Shown here piece after piece: positions 5,905-13,457 of a stretch of 19,052 nucleotides of DNA; the first letter of the stretch is position 1; the number at the start of each line of letters is the position of its first letter. Source of the DNA: an uncultured Bacteroidota bacterium (GTDB lineage: Bacteria; Bacteroidota; Bacteroidia; Bacteroidales; F082); assembly GCA_900542475.1 (NCBI GenBank), contig UQNO01000036.1, positions 1-19,052 on the forward strand, given 5' to 3'. Under the pieces are notes generated by a model. That model searched no databases, was not told the DNA's origin, and was given only the letters and a program-made list of their open reading frames with translations. A program made the position numbers and the translations under genes.

Positions 5905-7336
5905 TTTCATAGAAGTCTTTCTTGTCGGCGTGAAAGCAGTCGATGGCTGTGATTATCGCCATACAACTCCACACAGGCACCGCTAACTTGTCGGTGTCAA
6001 GGAAGTTGTTCAATATTCCATGCACGTAGTAACCGAGTAAGGAAAGTGTGGCGGCGAGAACAATAATCTTGGATTCTTTGTTTTTCGCTCTTCTGTATGT
6101 CATGAGACCAGAGTACATGAAAACCACCACTATGGCGACAACGAGCAAGGCTCCCGGCACCCCTTGTTCCGACAGTGTGCCGATGTATTCGCTGTGAGCG
6201 TTGCCCATGTCTCCGGAATTGGTGCTTATGATGGTTTTATTTCTGGATTCTTGGAAAGGAGCATAGACGAATTGGTAAGTGCCTGGTCCCCAACCGAATA
6301 ATGGTCTTTCCTTGAACATTCTTATCGCAGAGTTCCAACGATTAATGCGCTCAAGATTCGATGCGTCGGTGGTGATATTCGTCATTGATTGGATGTTTTC
6401 AACAATGTTTCCTGACGCATCTTGCTCGTTTTTAGACAAGGAATCGAAGATTTGTTGCTGGAATGTGAAAAACAGTCCTATTAATATTGCCGCTATGATT
6501 GCGATATATTTGAACTTAATCTTGAGAAGGACGCAAGCCAACACGCCGAGAGCCGCTATGAGGCTAATCCATGAGGCGCGGCAGAAAGACAGAATGATGG
6601 CGAGAACCAGTATGCACAGCGTTATTATCACACCTATACGCTTGTGGATTTTCATATTGGGCATAAACAGATAGGCGACGCACAACACTATATACATCGC
6701 CAATGCCGCGCCATAGGCTGTATGGTCGTTATAGAATGGAGACATGACCCAGTGGGCGGTGTCGCCGTCAAATCCATGAGCGGCGTGGTTGTAAATGGTA
6801 TGAAACACAACGATTATGAGACCGGCAATGTATAACCAAATGAATCTGTTGATGTTTTTCGGATTTTTAAAAAGCTCGGCGCAAAGAAAATAAGAAGGGA
6901 CAACAAACCAAAGCCTCGACACGAAGAACTTCAGCGAAACTATCGGCATTTCACTGGTTATAGTGGTGACGACCATCCATGTAAACATCATAAATATCAC
7001 AATGGATATCGGATGTCTGGTGATTTTGTAATCGAAATTCCTTTCGTAAATGTATTTTGCGATGAATAACACCAAAACGCCGGCGAGTAGAGGCTCTGCC
7101 GGTAAAGATACGGCAAGCCCGCCGGTGATTGTATCCAAGTTTATTGACAGCGGGGTTAAAAACGCTATTAAAAGAAGGATTTTGTCCAATGAAAAAACAT
7201 ATAACAGCAATATGCCAACGACTGCCGGGACGGCAAAAGCAAGATAGGTGTCTTTTTTGATGGTAAAATAAAGTCCTATCGCAACAACCAATGCAGCGAT
7301 GATATATAAAGAAACTGTTTTTGCAAATTTCGACAT
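5879..7336 (-). CDS. O-antigen ligase / Wzy-type polymerase family membrane protein
   Basis: I place the start at the ATG at 7336-7334 (485 residues). It overlaps the upstream gene's stop by one base (TAATG), and the protein then begins directly with a membrane segment. An in-frame ATG at 7429 lies deep in the upstream gene and would add 31 non-membrane residues. Many membrane segments flank a large soluble loop at about residues 295-395, as in the Wzy_C family (PF04932). The family motifs FGWGPGTYQF (about 347) and NAHSEYIGTLSEQGVPG (about 379-395) are clear. Such enzymes either ligate polysaccharide to lipid A or polymerise repeat units, and sequence alone does not tell which. It is the last gene of the flippase-Wzz-ligase group. 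Confidence 0.85.
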   Translation of the reverse strand: MSKFAKTVSLYIIAALVVAIGLYFTIKKDTYLAFAVPAVVGILLLYVFSLDKILLLIAFLTPLSINLDTITGGLAVSLPAEPLLAGVLVLFIAKYIYERNFDYKITRHPISIVIFMMFTWMVVTTITSEMPIVSLKFFVSRLWFVVPSYFLCAELFKNPKNINRFIWLYIAGLIIVVFHTIYNHAAHGFDGDTAHWVMSPFYNDHTAYGAALAMYIVLCVAYLFMPNMKIHKRIGVIITLCILVLAIILSFCRASWISLIAALGVLACVLLKIKFKYIAIIAAILIGLFFTFQQQIFDSLSKNEQDASGNIVENIQSMTNITTDASNLERINRWNSAIRMFKERPLFGWGPGTYQFVYAPFQESRNKTIISTNSGDMGNAHSEYIGTLSEQGVPGALLVVAIVVVFMYSGLMTYRRAKNKESKIIVLAATLSLLGYYVHGILNNFLDTDKLAVPVWSCMAIITAIDCFHADKKDFYETNELSERQ

Positions 7337-8283
7337 TATTTGAGCAGGTTCTTCTTGCCTTCTATTATATAAATCACGAGAATCGTAATGAAGCAGGCGG
7401 CGAGACCGCATAATGCCACAACGACCCATCTTACGGGATAAGCTTTTTTATCGGAGACAAAAGGTTCTGAAATAACGTTTGAGAACGTCATGTCGCTTTT
7501 GTAGAAGCGAAGATGCTGCTCATAATCAAATTTTGTGTTGCTGTACGTTTCGCTTTCCCTCTGGATAAGGTTTTTCAAAGCAAGCATGTCAGAGCCGTAT
7601 TTCTCCATGTTTATCAAAAGAGTATCGACAGCGTCTTCTTTGACTTTTGTGCCCCCGTCGGTTCTCAACATACCTCTTGTCACCTCTTTTGACTGGTATT
7701 CGTAGTCGAGAAGTCCATATTTTGATGATAATTCAGACATCTTCCGCTTAAGGGAGTCAATGAACATTTGCTTTTCGTTTAATGTCTGTTTATACATGTT
7801 GATAACCTCAAGTCGTTTGCTTTTATGAAGCTTGCCGACTTTATAATTATATAGTCTGATGATTTCATTTACCATCGCGCAAGCGATTTCCGGGTCTTTG
7901 TCCAAAACTTTAATCAACACGGCGTCGTATGGTGTTCTTGAAATGCTTACATTGGTACGGTACTCGTCAATAAGAGCTGTTTTCCAATATTTATACCCTT
8001 TGTCAATCTTGTAATGTCTCATCAAGTCGAATTTGATGACGACTGAATCCATTATCTCGTTTGACTGCATGATTTGAAGCATCTGCTCCGTGAAAGTTTC
8101 GTCAGAATAGGCGGAGACGTTGCTTGGGTAGAGTGTCGCTTCTGATTTATACATCGGAGTGATGAATCTTGAGCCTGAAAAGATTGCGCCGAGGATTGCC
8201 GCTACGACAGTGATTATGACGATGTGCCATTTCCATTTCCAAATGGTTTGAACCATTGATGTGCTGTTAAAATAATTGTCCAT
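7336..8283 (-). CDS. Wzz-like chain-length determinant (polysaccharide co-polymerase)
   Basis: The 315-residue protein has the Wzz layout. A first membrane helix lies near residues 20-36, followed by a large, mostly helical periplasmic region with a charged, coiled-coil-like stretch around 155-195. A second membrane helix near 283-306 is preceded by the proline-containing motif KKAYPVRW. No tyrosine-kinase domain follows the last helix, so it resembles LPS-type Wzz rather than capsule-type Wzc. Such proteins set the number of repeat units added by Wzy. It sits between a flippase and a Wzy/ligase-family gene, which agrees with that role. Its stop overlaps the next start by one base. Confidence 0.85.
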   Translation of the reverse strand: MDNYFNSTSMVQTIWKWKWHIVIITVVAAILGAIFSGSRFITPMYKSEATLYPSNVSAYSDETFTEQMLQIMQSNEIMDSVVIKFDLMRHYKIDKGYKYWKTALIDEYRTNVSISRTPYDAVLIKVLDKDPEIACAMVNEIIRLYNYKVGKLHKSKRLEVINMYKQTLNEKQMFIDSLKRKMSELSSKYGLLDYEYQSKEVTRGMLRTDGGTKVKEDAVDTLLINMEKYGSDMLALKNLIQRESETYSNTKFDYEQHLRFYKSDMTFSNVISEPFVSDKKAYPVRWVVVALCGLAACFITILVIYIIEGKKNLLK

Positions 8284-8316
8284 TACGTATTTGTTTGATA
8301 AGCAAAATATAATCTA

Positions 8317-8324
8317 CAAAAATA
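8317..8324 (-). promoter_or_regulatory. Possible promoter element before the Wzz-like gene
   Basis: The minus strand reads TATTTTTG, matching TAnnTTTG, in the 76-base gap between the flippase and Wzz-like genes. No TTG lies at the right distance upstream. It may give extra transcription of the last two genes of the group. Confidence 0.4.
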
Positions 8325-8359
8325 GTGAAAAAACTTAAACCATTCTTATTTTTTACGAA

Positions 8360-9829
8360 TTATTTCTTGATATTTTTCATGGAGGAGTGGATTAAATCCC
8401 TTATCTCGTTGTAATTCAGCATCTTGGTTAGGAATGCGATAATGACGCATAATGCTGTGGCGATGCCAAATGATACGCCCCATTTCAATGTCAGGGTGGT
8501 TGACAGATAAGTGCAAAGGCTTATCAGCGCTAAAAATGCGATGATACGGAACCAGAATGCGTTGCCCAATTGTAGATTGAAGATTTTTTTTGCGATGAAG
8601 AACTGTATCACGCAGGTGACGAACTGCACGCAAAGGCTGGTGAATGCCGCTCCGACAGCTTTGAAATGAGGTATGAATATAAGATTAAGCACGATATTCA
8701 AGACAACGCCGCAGGCTGCTACAATGTTCAATTGCTTCAGATTGCCGTTGGCTGTAAGCAGTGTTCCGAAAATATAAGTTGTTGATATTGACACGAAACT
8801 TCCCATCAGGATTTTTAAAATAATGGAAGATTCCTCGTTGATTTGCCCGGGATACATCAACTTCATGAAATTGCTGCTGTAGAATATGCACAGCACGGCT
8901 ATAATGCAAGTCATCGACAACATTATGCTAAACGATTGCTTGACAAGACCTTGTAAGTCTTCTTTTTCCTTGATAATCGCTGCAAAAAGTGGCAGAAGTA
9001 TCACGGAAAACAGGTAGGAGATGTTGTTTCCCGCGTCGAAGAGACGCCATGCGCGCGCATAAACTCCCGCTTGGGCCGCGGCGATGTCTTCCGGCAGCAG
9101 ACGCTCGATTAAAACCGGCTCAAGACGGTTGTAGAAACTCATTAACAGCACGAGCAAGGCGTATGGAAGACTTTGTTTTATTATGATTATCACAAACGGG
9201 ATATTAATTCTGATTGTGAGTTTCCCGGTATGACGGAGCACTATTACAGTCGCTATTATAAGTGTAATGATATAAGATGCCGTTTGCGCGTAAATGTAAC
9301 TGTAGATGTTGAAGTCCGACTTGGGGAAGAAGCCTGACCACAATAAAAAACTGCAAATCAATATCATAAGCACCCGGTCGAGTACGGAAAGCAAACTGTC
9401 GGTCTTGAAAAGCAGCAAGGCCGAAATGTTGGAACGTACATATAATATAAATGAAAGCAGTACTTGATTGAAACCGAATATCGCAAGCAATTTCAACTGC
9501 TCGCCACGGTACCCTATTAGCCAGCCTATGGTGAAAATGACAATGAAATAAAGTATCGTGAGTAAAATCTTGGCTTGTGAAATACCGACGAAATGCTTCG
9601 AGAGCAATTGGTTGTTCTGGGCAATGTTACGATTGTTGAAGTTCGTCAGACCTAAATCAAGCAATATATAAAACAGGTAAGAGAACTGTGAAATGGACAA
9701 GTAAAGACCGTAGGAAGTATCGCCCACAAGATTCTGAACGGCAACGTCAACGCCAAGAATCCAGAACGGTTTTATCAAAAGGTTGATAAAAAGTAAAAAA
9801 ATAATATTTTTCAAGAACTTCTTGTTCAT
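8360..9829 (-). CDS. Wzx-like polysaccharide flippase (MOP superfamily)
   Basis: The product is 489 residues from the ATG at 9829-9827; a TTG two codons earlier (9835) is a less likely start. It is almost entirely hydrophobic, with about 12-14 predicted membrane segments and a lysine-rich N-terminus. This matches the polysaccharide biosynthesis/MATE-like family (PF01943, PF13440) that flips lipid-linked oligosaccharides across the inner membrane. Typical features are an N-terminal helix ending in GDTSYGLYLS, the segment GVYARAWRLFDAGNNISYLFS and the stretch VLNIVLNLIFIPHFKAVGAAF (given by position, about 380-400). It is the first gene of a minus-strand group with Wzz- and Wzy-like genes. Confidence 0.85.
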   Translation of the reverse strand: MNKKFLKNIIFLLFINLLIKPFWILGVDVAVQNLVGDTSYGLYLSISQFSYLFYILLDLGLTNFNNRNIAQNNQLLSKHFVGISQAKILLTILYFIVIFTIGWLIGYRGEQLKLLAIFGFNQVLLSFILYVRSNISALLLFKTDSLLSVLDRVLMILICSFLLWSGFFPKSDFNIYSYIYAQTASYIITLIIATVIVLRHTGKLTIRINIPFVIIIIKQSLPYALLVLLMSFYNRLEPVLIERLLPEDIAAAQAGVYARAWRLFDAGNNISYLFSVILLPLFAAIIKEKEDLQGLVKQSFSIMLSMTCIIAVLCIFYSSNFMKLMYPGQINEESSIILKILMGSFVSISTTYIFGTLLTANGNLKQLNIVAACGVVLNIVLNLIFIPHFKAVGAAFTSLCVQFVTCVIQFFIAKKIFNLQLGNAFWFRIIAFLALISLCTYLSTTLTLKWGVSFGIATALCVIIAFLTKMLNYNEIRDLIHSSMKNIKK

Positions 9830-9898
9830 CTCCAATAATCAAAAGGCTAACGATAATAAAAGAATTATTATTATACTTTTAATTAAAAATTTACGTTA

Positions 9899-9906
9899 CA
9901 AAAATA
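9899..9906 (-). promoter_or_regulatory. Promoter element of the flippase gene group
   Basis: The minus strand reads TATTTTTG, a match to TAnnTTTG, about 70 bases before the flippase ATG. A TTG at the normal distance is not visible. It lies 21 bases from the proximal element of the divergent relA promoter, so the two polymerases would compete for the same 60 bases. Confidence 0.5.
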
Positions 9907-9927
9907 GTACATTTTGGATTATTTTCG

Positions 9928-9935
9928 TAAATTTG
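9928..9935 (+). promoter_or_regulatory. Promoter element of the relA-type gene
   Basis: TAAATTTG matches TAnnTTTG, 20 bases upstream of the TTG start codon at 9955. No TTG is present at the expected distance upstream. A 9-base inverted repeat (AAATTTACG at 9887-9895 and CGTAAATTT at 9926-9934) overlaps this element; its role is unknown. Confidence 0.5.
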
Positions 9936-9954
9936 CAAAGTAATTTTTTAAAAG

Positions 9955-12174
9955 TTGAAATATTACTCGGAACAGGAAATATTAGAGATTGAGAAATCGT
10001 ACGAAGAGCTGATTCAGAAAGTGAGCGAGACGATGTCGTTGGAAGAGGTGGGTTTCATCAGGAAAGCCTATGATTTGTGCTGCTTGAAATACGACGGAAT
10101 GCATATTCATCAAGGACGGCCGATGATGCTTCATGTGCTTGATGTCGCTAAAGTTTGCTATTCGGAGATGGGCATGCACAGCAAAACCGTCGTATGTGCC
10201 TTGCTTCACAATATTACAACAGTTTCGGATGTTACTTTTGACGAGATAAAAGAGCAGTTCGGGGAGAGAGTGGCGTTGATACTCGAAGGGCTGATTAAAA
10301 TGATGTCGCTGAATATGTTGCGTATCTCCACTCAATCCGACACTTTCAGAAAACTTTTCCTATCGATGATTGACGATATCAGAGTGTTGATGCTGATTAT
10401 CGCTCATTGTCTGTCGAATTGTCGCAATCAAGGCGACATTGATGTCCGTGTTGATATAAAACCTTCTGATAGTGAAGATGTTATAAAAAAAAGAAAGGTT
10501 GATAGGTTTTTTGAAATCACAAAATATTTAATCATACCGATAGTCCATCGCCTTGGTCTGTATAACATTAAAAAGGATATGGAAGAGGCGGTGATGATTT
10601 ACGAAAACCCCAGGGAATACAATGAGATAAAGGAAAAAATCACGATGACGCATGCGATGCAAGAGGAGAAAATGGCTAATTTCCTTTTGCCGATACGTCA
10701 GGGATTGAACAAGGAGGGGTTTGACTATGTGATAAAATGGCGCACCAAATCTATTCCGTCGATTTTCGCTAAAATGAAGGCGCAAGGGGTGTCATTTGAA
10801 CAGGTTTATGACCTTTTTGCCGTCAGAATCATTATTAACAGCTCGAAAATAAAGAAAGAAATAGACGACTGCTGGAATGTTTATTCCATTGTGACCAGTA
10901 TATATACTTCGAATCCGAAGCGTTATAGAGACTGGATTTCGAAGCCCAAGGCTTCAGGCTATGAGTCGCTGCATACCACTGTGAAATACGGCGATGATTG
11001 GGTGGAGGTGCAAATCAGAACGTCGAGAATGGATGAGATAGCTGAAAAAGGCAACGCCTCTCACTGGTCATATAAAAGCCATAACGACAAACATCAAACG
11101 GCCGATGAATGGCTGAATCGGATTAGAAACATTCTGGAATCCTCTGACCAATTGGATTCCGATTCGTTAGACGACAAACGCGCTAAAAAAGGCAAGTCCG
11201 ACAAAATGTATGTGATAACGCCTCAAGGGGAGGTGAAACAACTGCCTGCCGGCTCCACAATCCTTGATTTCGCTTTTGAAGTGCATACTCAAGTCGGAAC
11301 ACGCTGCATAGGAGCGCGCGTTAATGGTAAAATGCAACCGATACGATATGTCCTTAACAACGGCGACCGCGTTGAAATACAAATAAGCAAGAGACAGACA
11401 CCCAAGTCCGACTGGCTTAATTATGTCAATACGGAGAAAGCAAAGTCTAAAATCAAAAGGTTTTTGAAAGATGAGGAGATGAAAGAGGCTGAACTTGGCA
11501 GCTCTATCTTCCACAGGAAACTTAAAAACTGGAAAATCGCCTTTAACGACAAGATTTTCACCGAATTACTTAAAAAATACGATTGTGAATCGGGGATTGA
11601 GTTTTATCATAATATCGCCACAAATCAAATCGACCTCGCCGAGATGAAGACATTTATCTTGTCTCAAACAGAAGAGAAAGAAATGCATAGGGTGGAGGAG
11701 GAGTTGAAAAAAGACAAGCCTGTTGAAAATGACAGCGATGCGATGAGTATTGGCGCAAATATCAATGGTTTCGCATTTAGAATGGCCAAGTGTTGCAATC
11801 CTATTCATGGCGATGAGGTGTGCGGTTTTGTCAATGTTGGCGGCGGCATCACTATTCACCGCGTCAATTGTAAAAACGCTATCGCAATGCAAAAACGCCA
11901 TCCATATCGACTTATTGATGTGAAATGGCAAAGTGATGTGCCTTCAAGAGCTACCATTCGTGTGGTCGCAAAAGACAGTTTTGGTATTCTTAACGATATC
12001 ACCGAGGTAATGAAACAAATGGAAATCAATATTATAGACGCGTCAATGGGTGTAAAAAACGGTCTTTATGAAAGTCGTTTTGTGGTACGTGTAACAAGCG
12101 TGAATTATCTTGAGCAACTCATTCGCAAACTTCGTTTATTGAATAATGTCACCGAAGTGCGGAGAATTGATTGA
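9955..12174 (+). CDS. relA: RelA/SpoT-family (p)ppGpp synthetase with degenerate hydrolase domain
   Basis: The 739-residue protein has the full long-RSH order: HD-type domain (about 30-190), synthetase (about 245-375), TGS (about 417-478), Cys-containing conserved domain (about 604-642, with CC at 613-614, C623 and C639) and C-terminal ACT (about 663-738). Synthetase residues are intact, including D286 in YDLFAVR, GYESLHTT and E351 in VEVQIRT. In the HD domain the catalytic HD pair is HN (H85-N86), the following ED is gone, and the usual LADRLHN is IAHCLSN, so ppGpp hydrolysis is probably lost, as in E. coli RelA. The start is TTG at 9955; an in-frame stop lies two codons upstream and no ATG occurs until 10033. 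The stop is only 7 bases from the convergent cyuA stop. Confidence 0.88.
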   Translation: MKYYSEQEILEIEKSYEELIQKVSETMSLEEVGFIRKAYDLCCLKYDGMHIHQGRPMMLHVLDVAKVCYSEMGMHSKTVVCALLHNITTVSDVTFDEIKEQFGERVALILEGLIKMMSLNMLRISTQSDTFRKLFLSMIDDIRVLMLIIAHCLSNCRNQGDIDVRVDIKPSDSEDVIKKRKVDRFFEITKYLIIPIVHRLGLYNIKKDMEEAVMIYENPREYNEIKEKITMTHAMQEEKMANFLLPIRQGLNKEGFDYVIKWRTKSIPSIFAKMKAQGVSFEQVYDLFAVRIIINSSKIKKEIDDCWNVYSIVTSIYTSNPKRYRDWISKPKASGYESLHTTVKYGDDWVEVQIRTSRMDEIAEKGNASHWSYKSHNDKHQTADEWLNRIRNILESSDQLDSDSLDDKRAKKGKSDKMYVITPQGEVKQLPAGSTILDFAFEVHTQVGTRCIGARVNGKMQPIRYVLNNGDRVEIQISKRQTPKSDWLNYVNTEKAKSKIKRFLKDEEMKEAELGSSIFHRKLKNWKIAFNDKIFTELLKKYDCESGIEFYHNIATNQIDLAEMKTFILSQTEEKEMHRVEEELKKDKPVENDSDAMSIGANINGFAFRMAKCCNPIHGDEVCGFVNVGGGITIHRVNCKNAIAMQKRHPYRLIDVKWQSDVPSRATIRVVAKDSFGILNDITEVMKQMEINIIDASMGVKNGLYESRFVVRVTSVNYLEQLIRKLRLLNNVTEVRRID

Positions 12175-12181
12175 CAATCGG

Positions 12182-13456
12182 TTATTTAGTCATAATATCG
12201 ATGATTTCGGTATCGGTTTCTTTCATGCCGATGCTTCCAACCAATCCCACATTGTGAATAGTGTCTTCGATGTCGCGTCCTACTATGCCGTCGCCGGCTT
12301 CAAATTGCTGACCGTTTTTATACATATAGTAGCCCAAAAGACCTGATTCAACTGACGCTGCTATTTTTGCCGCGCATGATGCTTTTGCGCCGTCACAGAT
12401 GATTCCGGAGACTGTCACGACAGCGTTGCATAATGTATGTTCAACAACGTCAAGGTTTTCACCGAGAAGATAGGCTATGCCGCATGCCGCTGCGCAACCG
12501 GCGCTGACTGCCCCGCAGTATGCCGACAAACGCCCTATGCGTGTTTTTTGGTGTATTGCTGTGAGGTTTGAAACGACTAAAGCCCGGTACAATCTGTCAT
12601 CGCTGATATTATACTCCTCTGCGTATGCAATGACCGGCATTGACACTGTAAGTCCTTGATTGCCACTGCCAGAGTTGATGATGACTGGCAACTCGCAACC
12701 ATTCATTCTGGCATCCGAACCTGCTGCGGCACGAGCTTTTGCCTTGATTTTGATGTCGTCGCCGTAATATTTTAATAAGGTGCTTCCAATATTGGCACCC
12801 CAATTGTTTTTCAAACCTTCGTCGGAAATGGCCTTGTTATATTCTATCTGTCGTCCTATAGTTTCTTTAATGTCCTGAATATCAACACTATCTGCAAAAT
12901 CTACTATTCCAGAAACGGTGAGGCAGCCACGGTCTGTCAACTTTGTGGCTGGTTTACAAATCGCTTCGCTATGGAATAGTGTTTCGTTGTCTTTTTGGAT
13001 ATGAACGATATTGGTGTGGAAACCGCAGATTCTGACATCGGCATGATGCTTCCCGTTATATTCTATTATCGTAACGTCCAATTGTTCCTGGCAACTGACA
13101 TGTTTGACATCGATAGGTGTGGAGGCAAGGAATTTTTCAGTTTCTTTTTTCTGGTCAGGCGTTACGTTGGCGATAACTTCAAGAGCCTTGTCGGGGTTTC
13201 CTGCCACTATCCCGACGGCGACAGCGGCTTTAATTCCCTTCATTCCATTGGTGTTGGGCACGATAACGCTCTTCACGTTCTTTATAATGTTTCCGCTGGC
13301 AAGCACTTCGACTCTATCTGGTGTCGCACCCAATATTTGATGCGCCTTGGCGGCGGCGTAGGCGAGACATATTGGCTCGGTACAGCCCATCGCCGGAACT
13401 AATTCCTCTTTTAAAATATTGATATACAGTTGATAACGTGAATCTGATTTGTCCAT
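12182..13456 (-). CDS. cyuA: L-cysteine desulfidase family protein (CyuA/YhaM, formerly UPF0597)
   Basis: The 424-residue protein belongs to the family that includes archaeal CdsB and E. coli CyuA (YhaM), iron-sulfur enzymes that break L-cysteine into pyruvate, ammonia and sulfide. The N-terminal GCTEP motif carries C25. C314, C354 and C361 are spaced as I recall for the cluster and catalytic cysteines of archaeal CdsB. The glycine-rich NSGSGNQG (261-268) and the AAVSAGCAAACG region are also present. Length is normal. It is the last gene of a tight operon, one base after the TPR gene stop. AAGGAAA about eight bases before the ATG may help its translation. A serine dehydratase-like activity is an alternative, since the family is related to the Fe-S serine deaminase alpha domain. 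Confidence 0.87.
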   Translation of the reverse strand: MDKSDSRYQLYINILKEELVPAMGCTEPICLAYAAAKAHQILGATPDRVEVLASGNIIKNVKSVIVPNTNGMKGIKAAVAVGIVAGNPDKALEVIANVTPDQKKETEKFLASTPIDVKHVSCQEQLDVTIIEYNGKHHADVRICGFHTNIVHIQKDNETLFHSEAICKPATKLTDRGCLTVSGIVDFADSVDIQDIKETIGRQIEYNKAISDEGLKNNWGANIGSTLLKYYGDDIKIKAKARAAAGSDARMNGCELPVIINSGSGNQGLTVSMPVIAYAEEYNISDDRLYRALVVSNLTAIHQKTRIGRLSAYCGAVSAGCAAACGIAYLLGENLDVVEHTLCNAVVTVSGIICDGAKASCAAKIAASVESGLLGYYMYKNGQQFEAGDGIVGRDIEDTIHNVGLVGSIGMKETDTEIIDIMTK

Positions 13457-13457
13457 A

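Noticed and set aside
7337..7429. 31-residue N-terminal extension of the ligase-type protein
   Set aside because: It lies inside the Wzz-like coding region, is Arg-rich and would come before a membrane helix that starts well at the TAATG junction.
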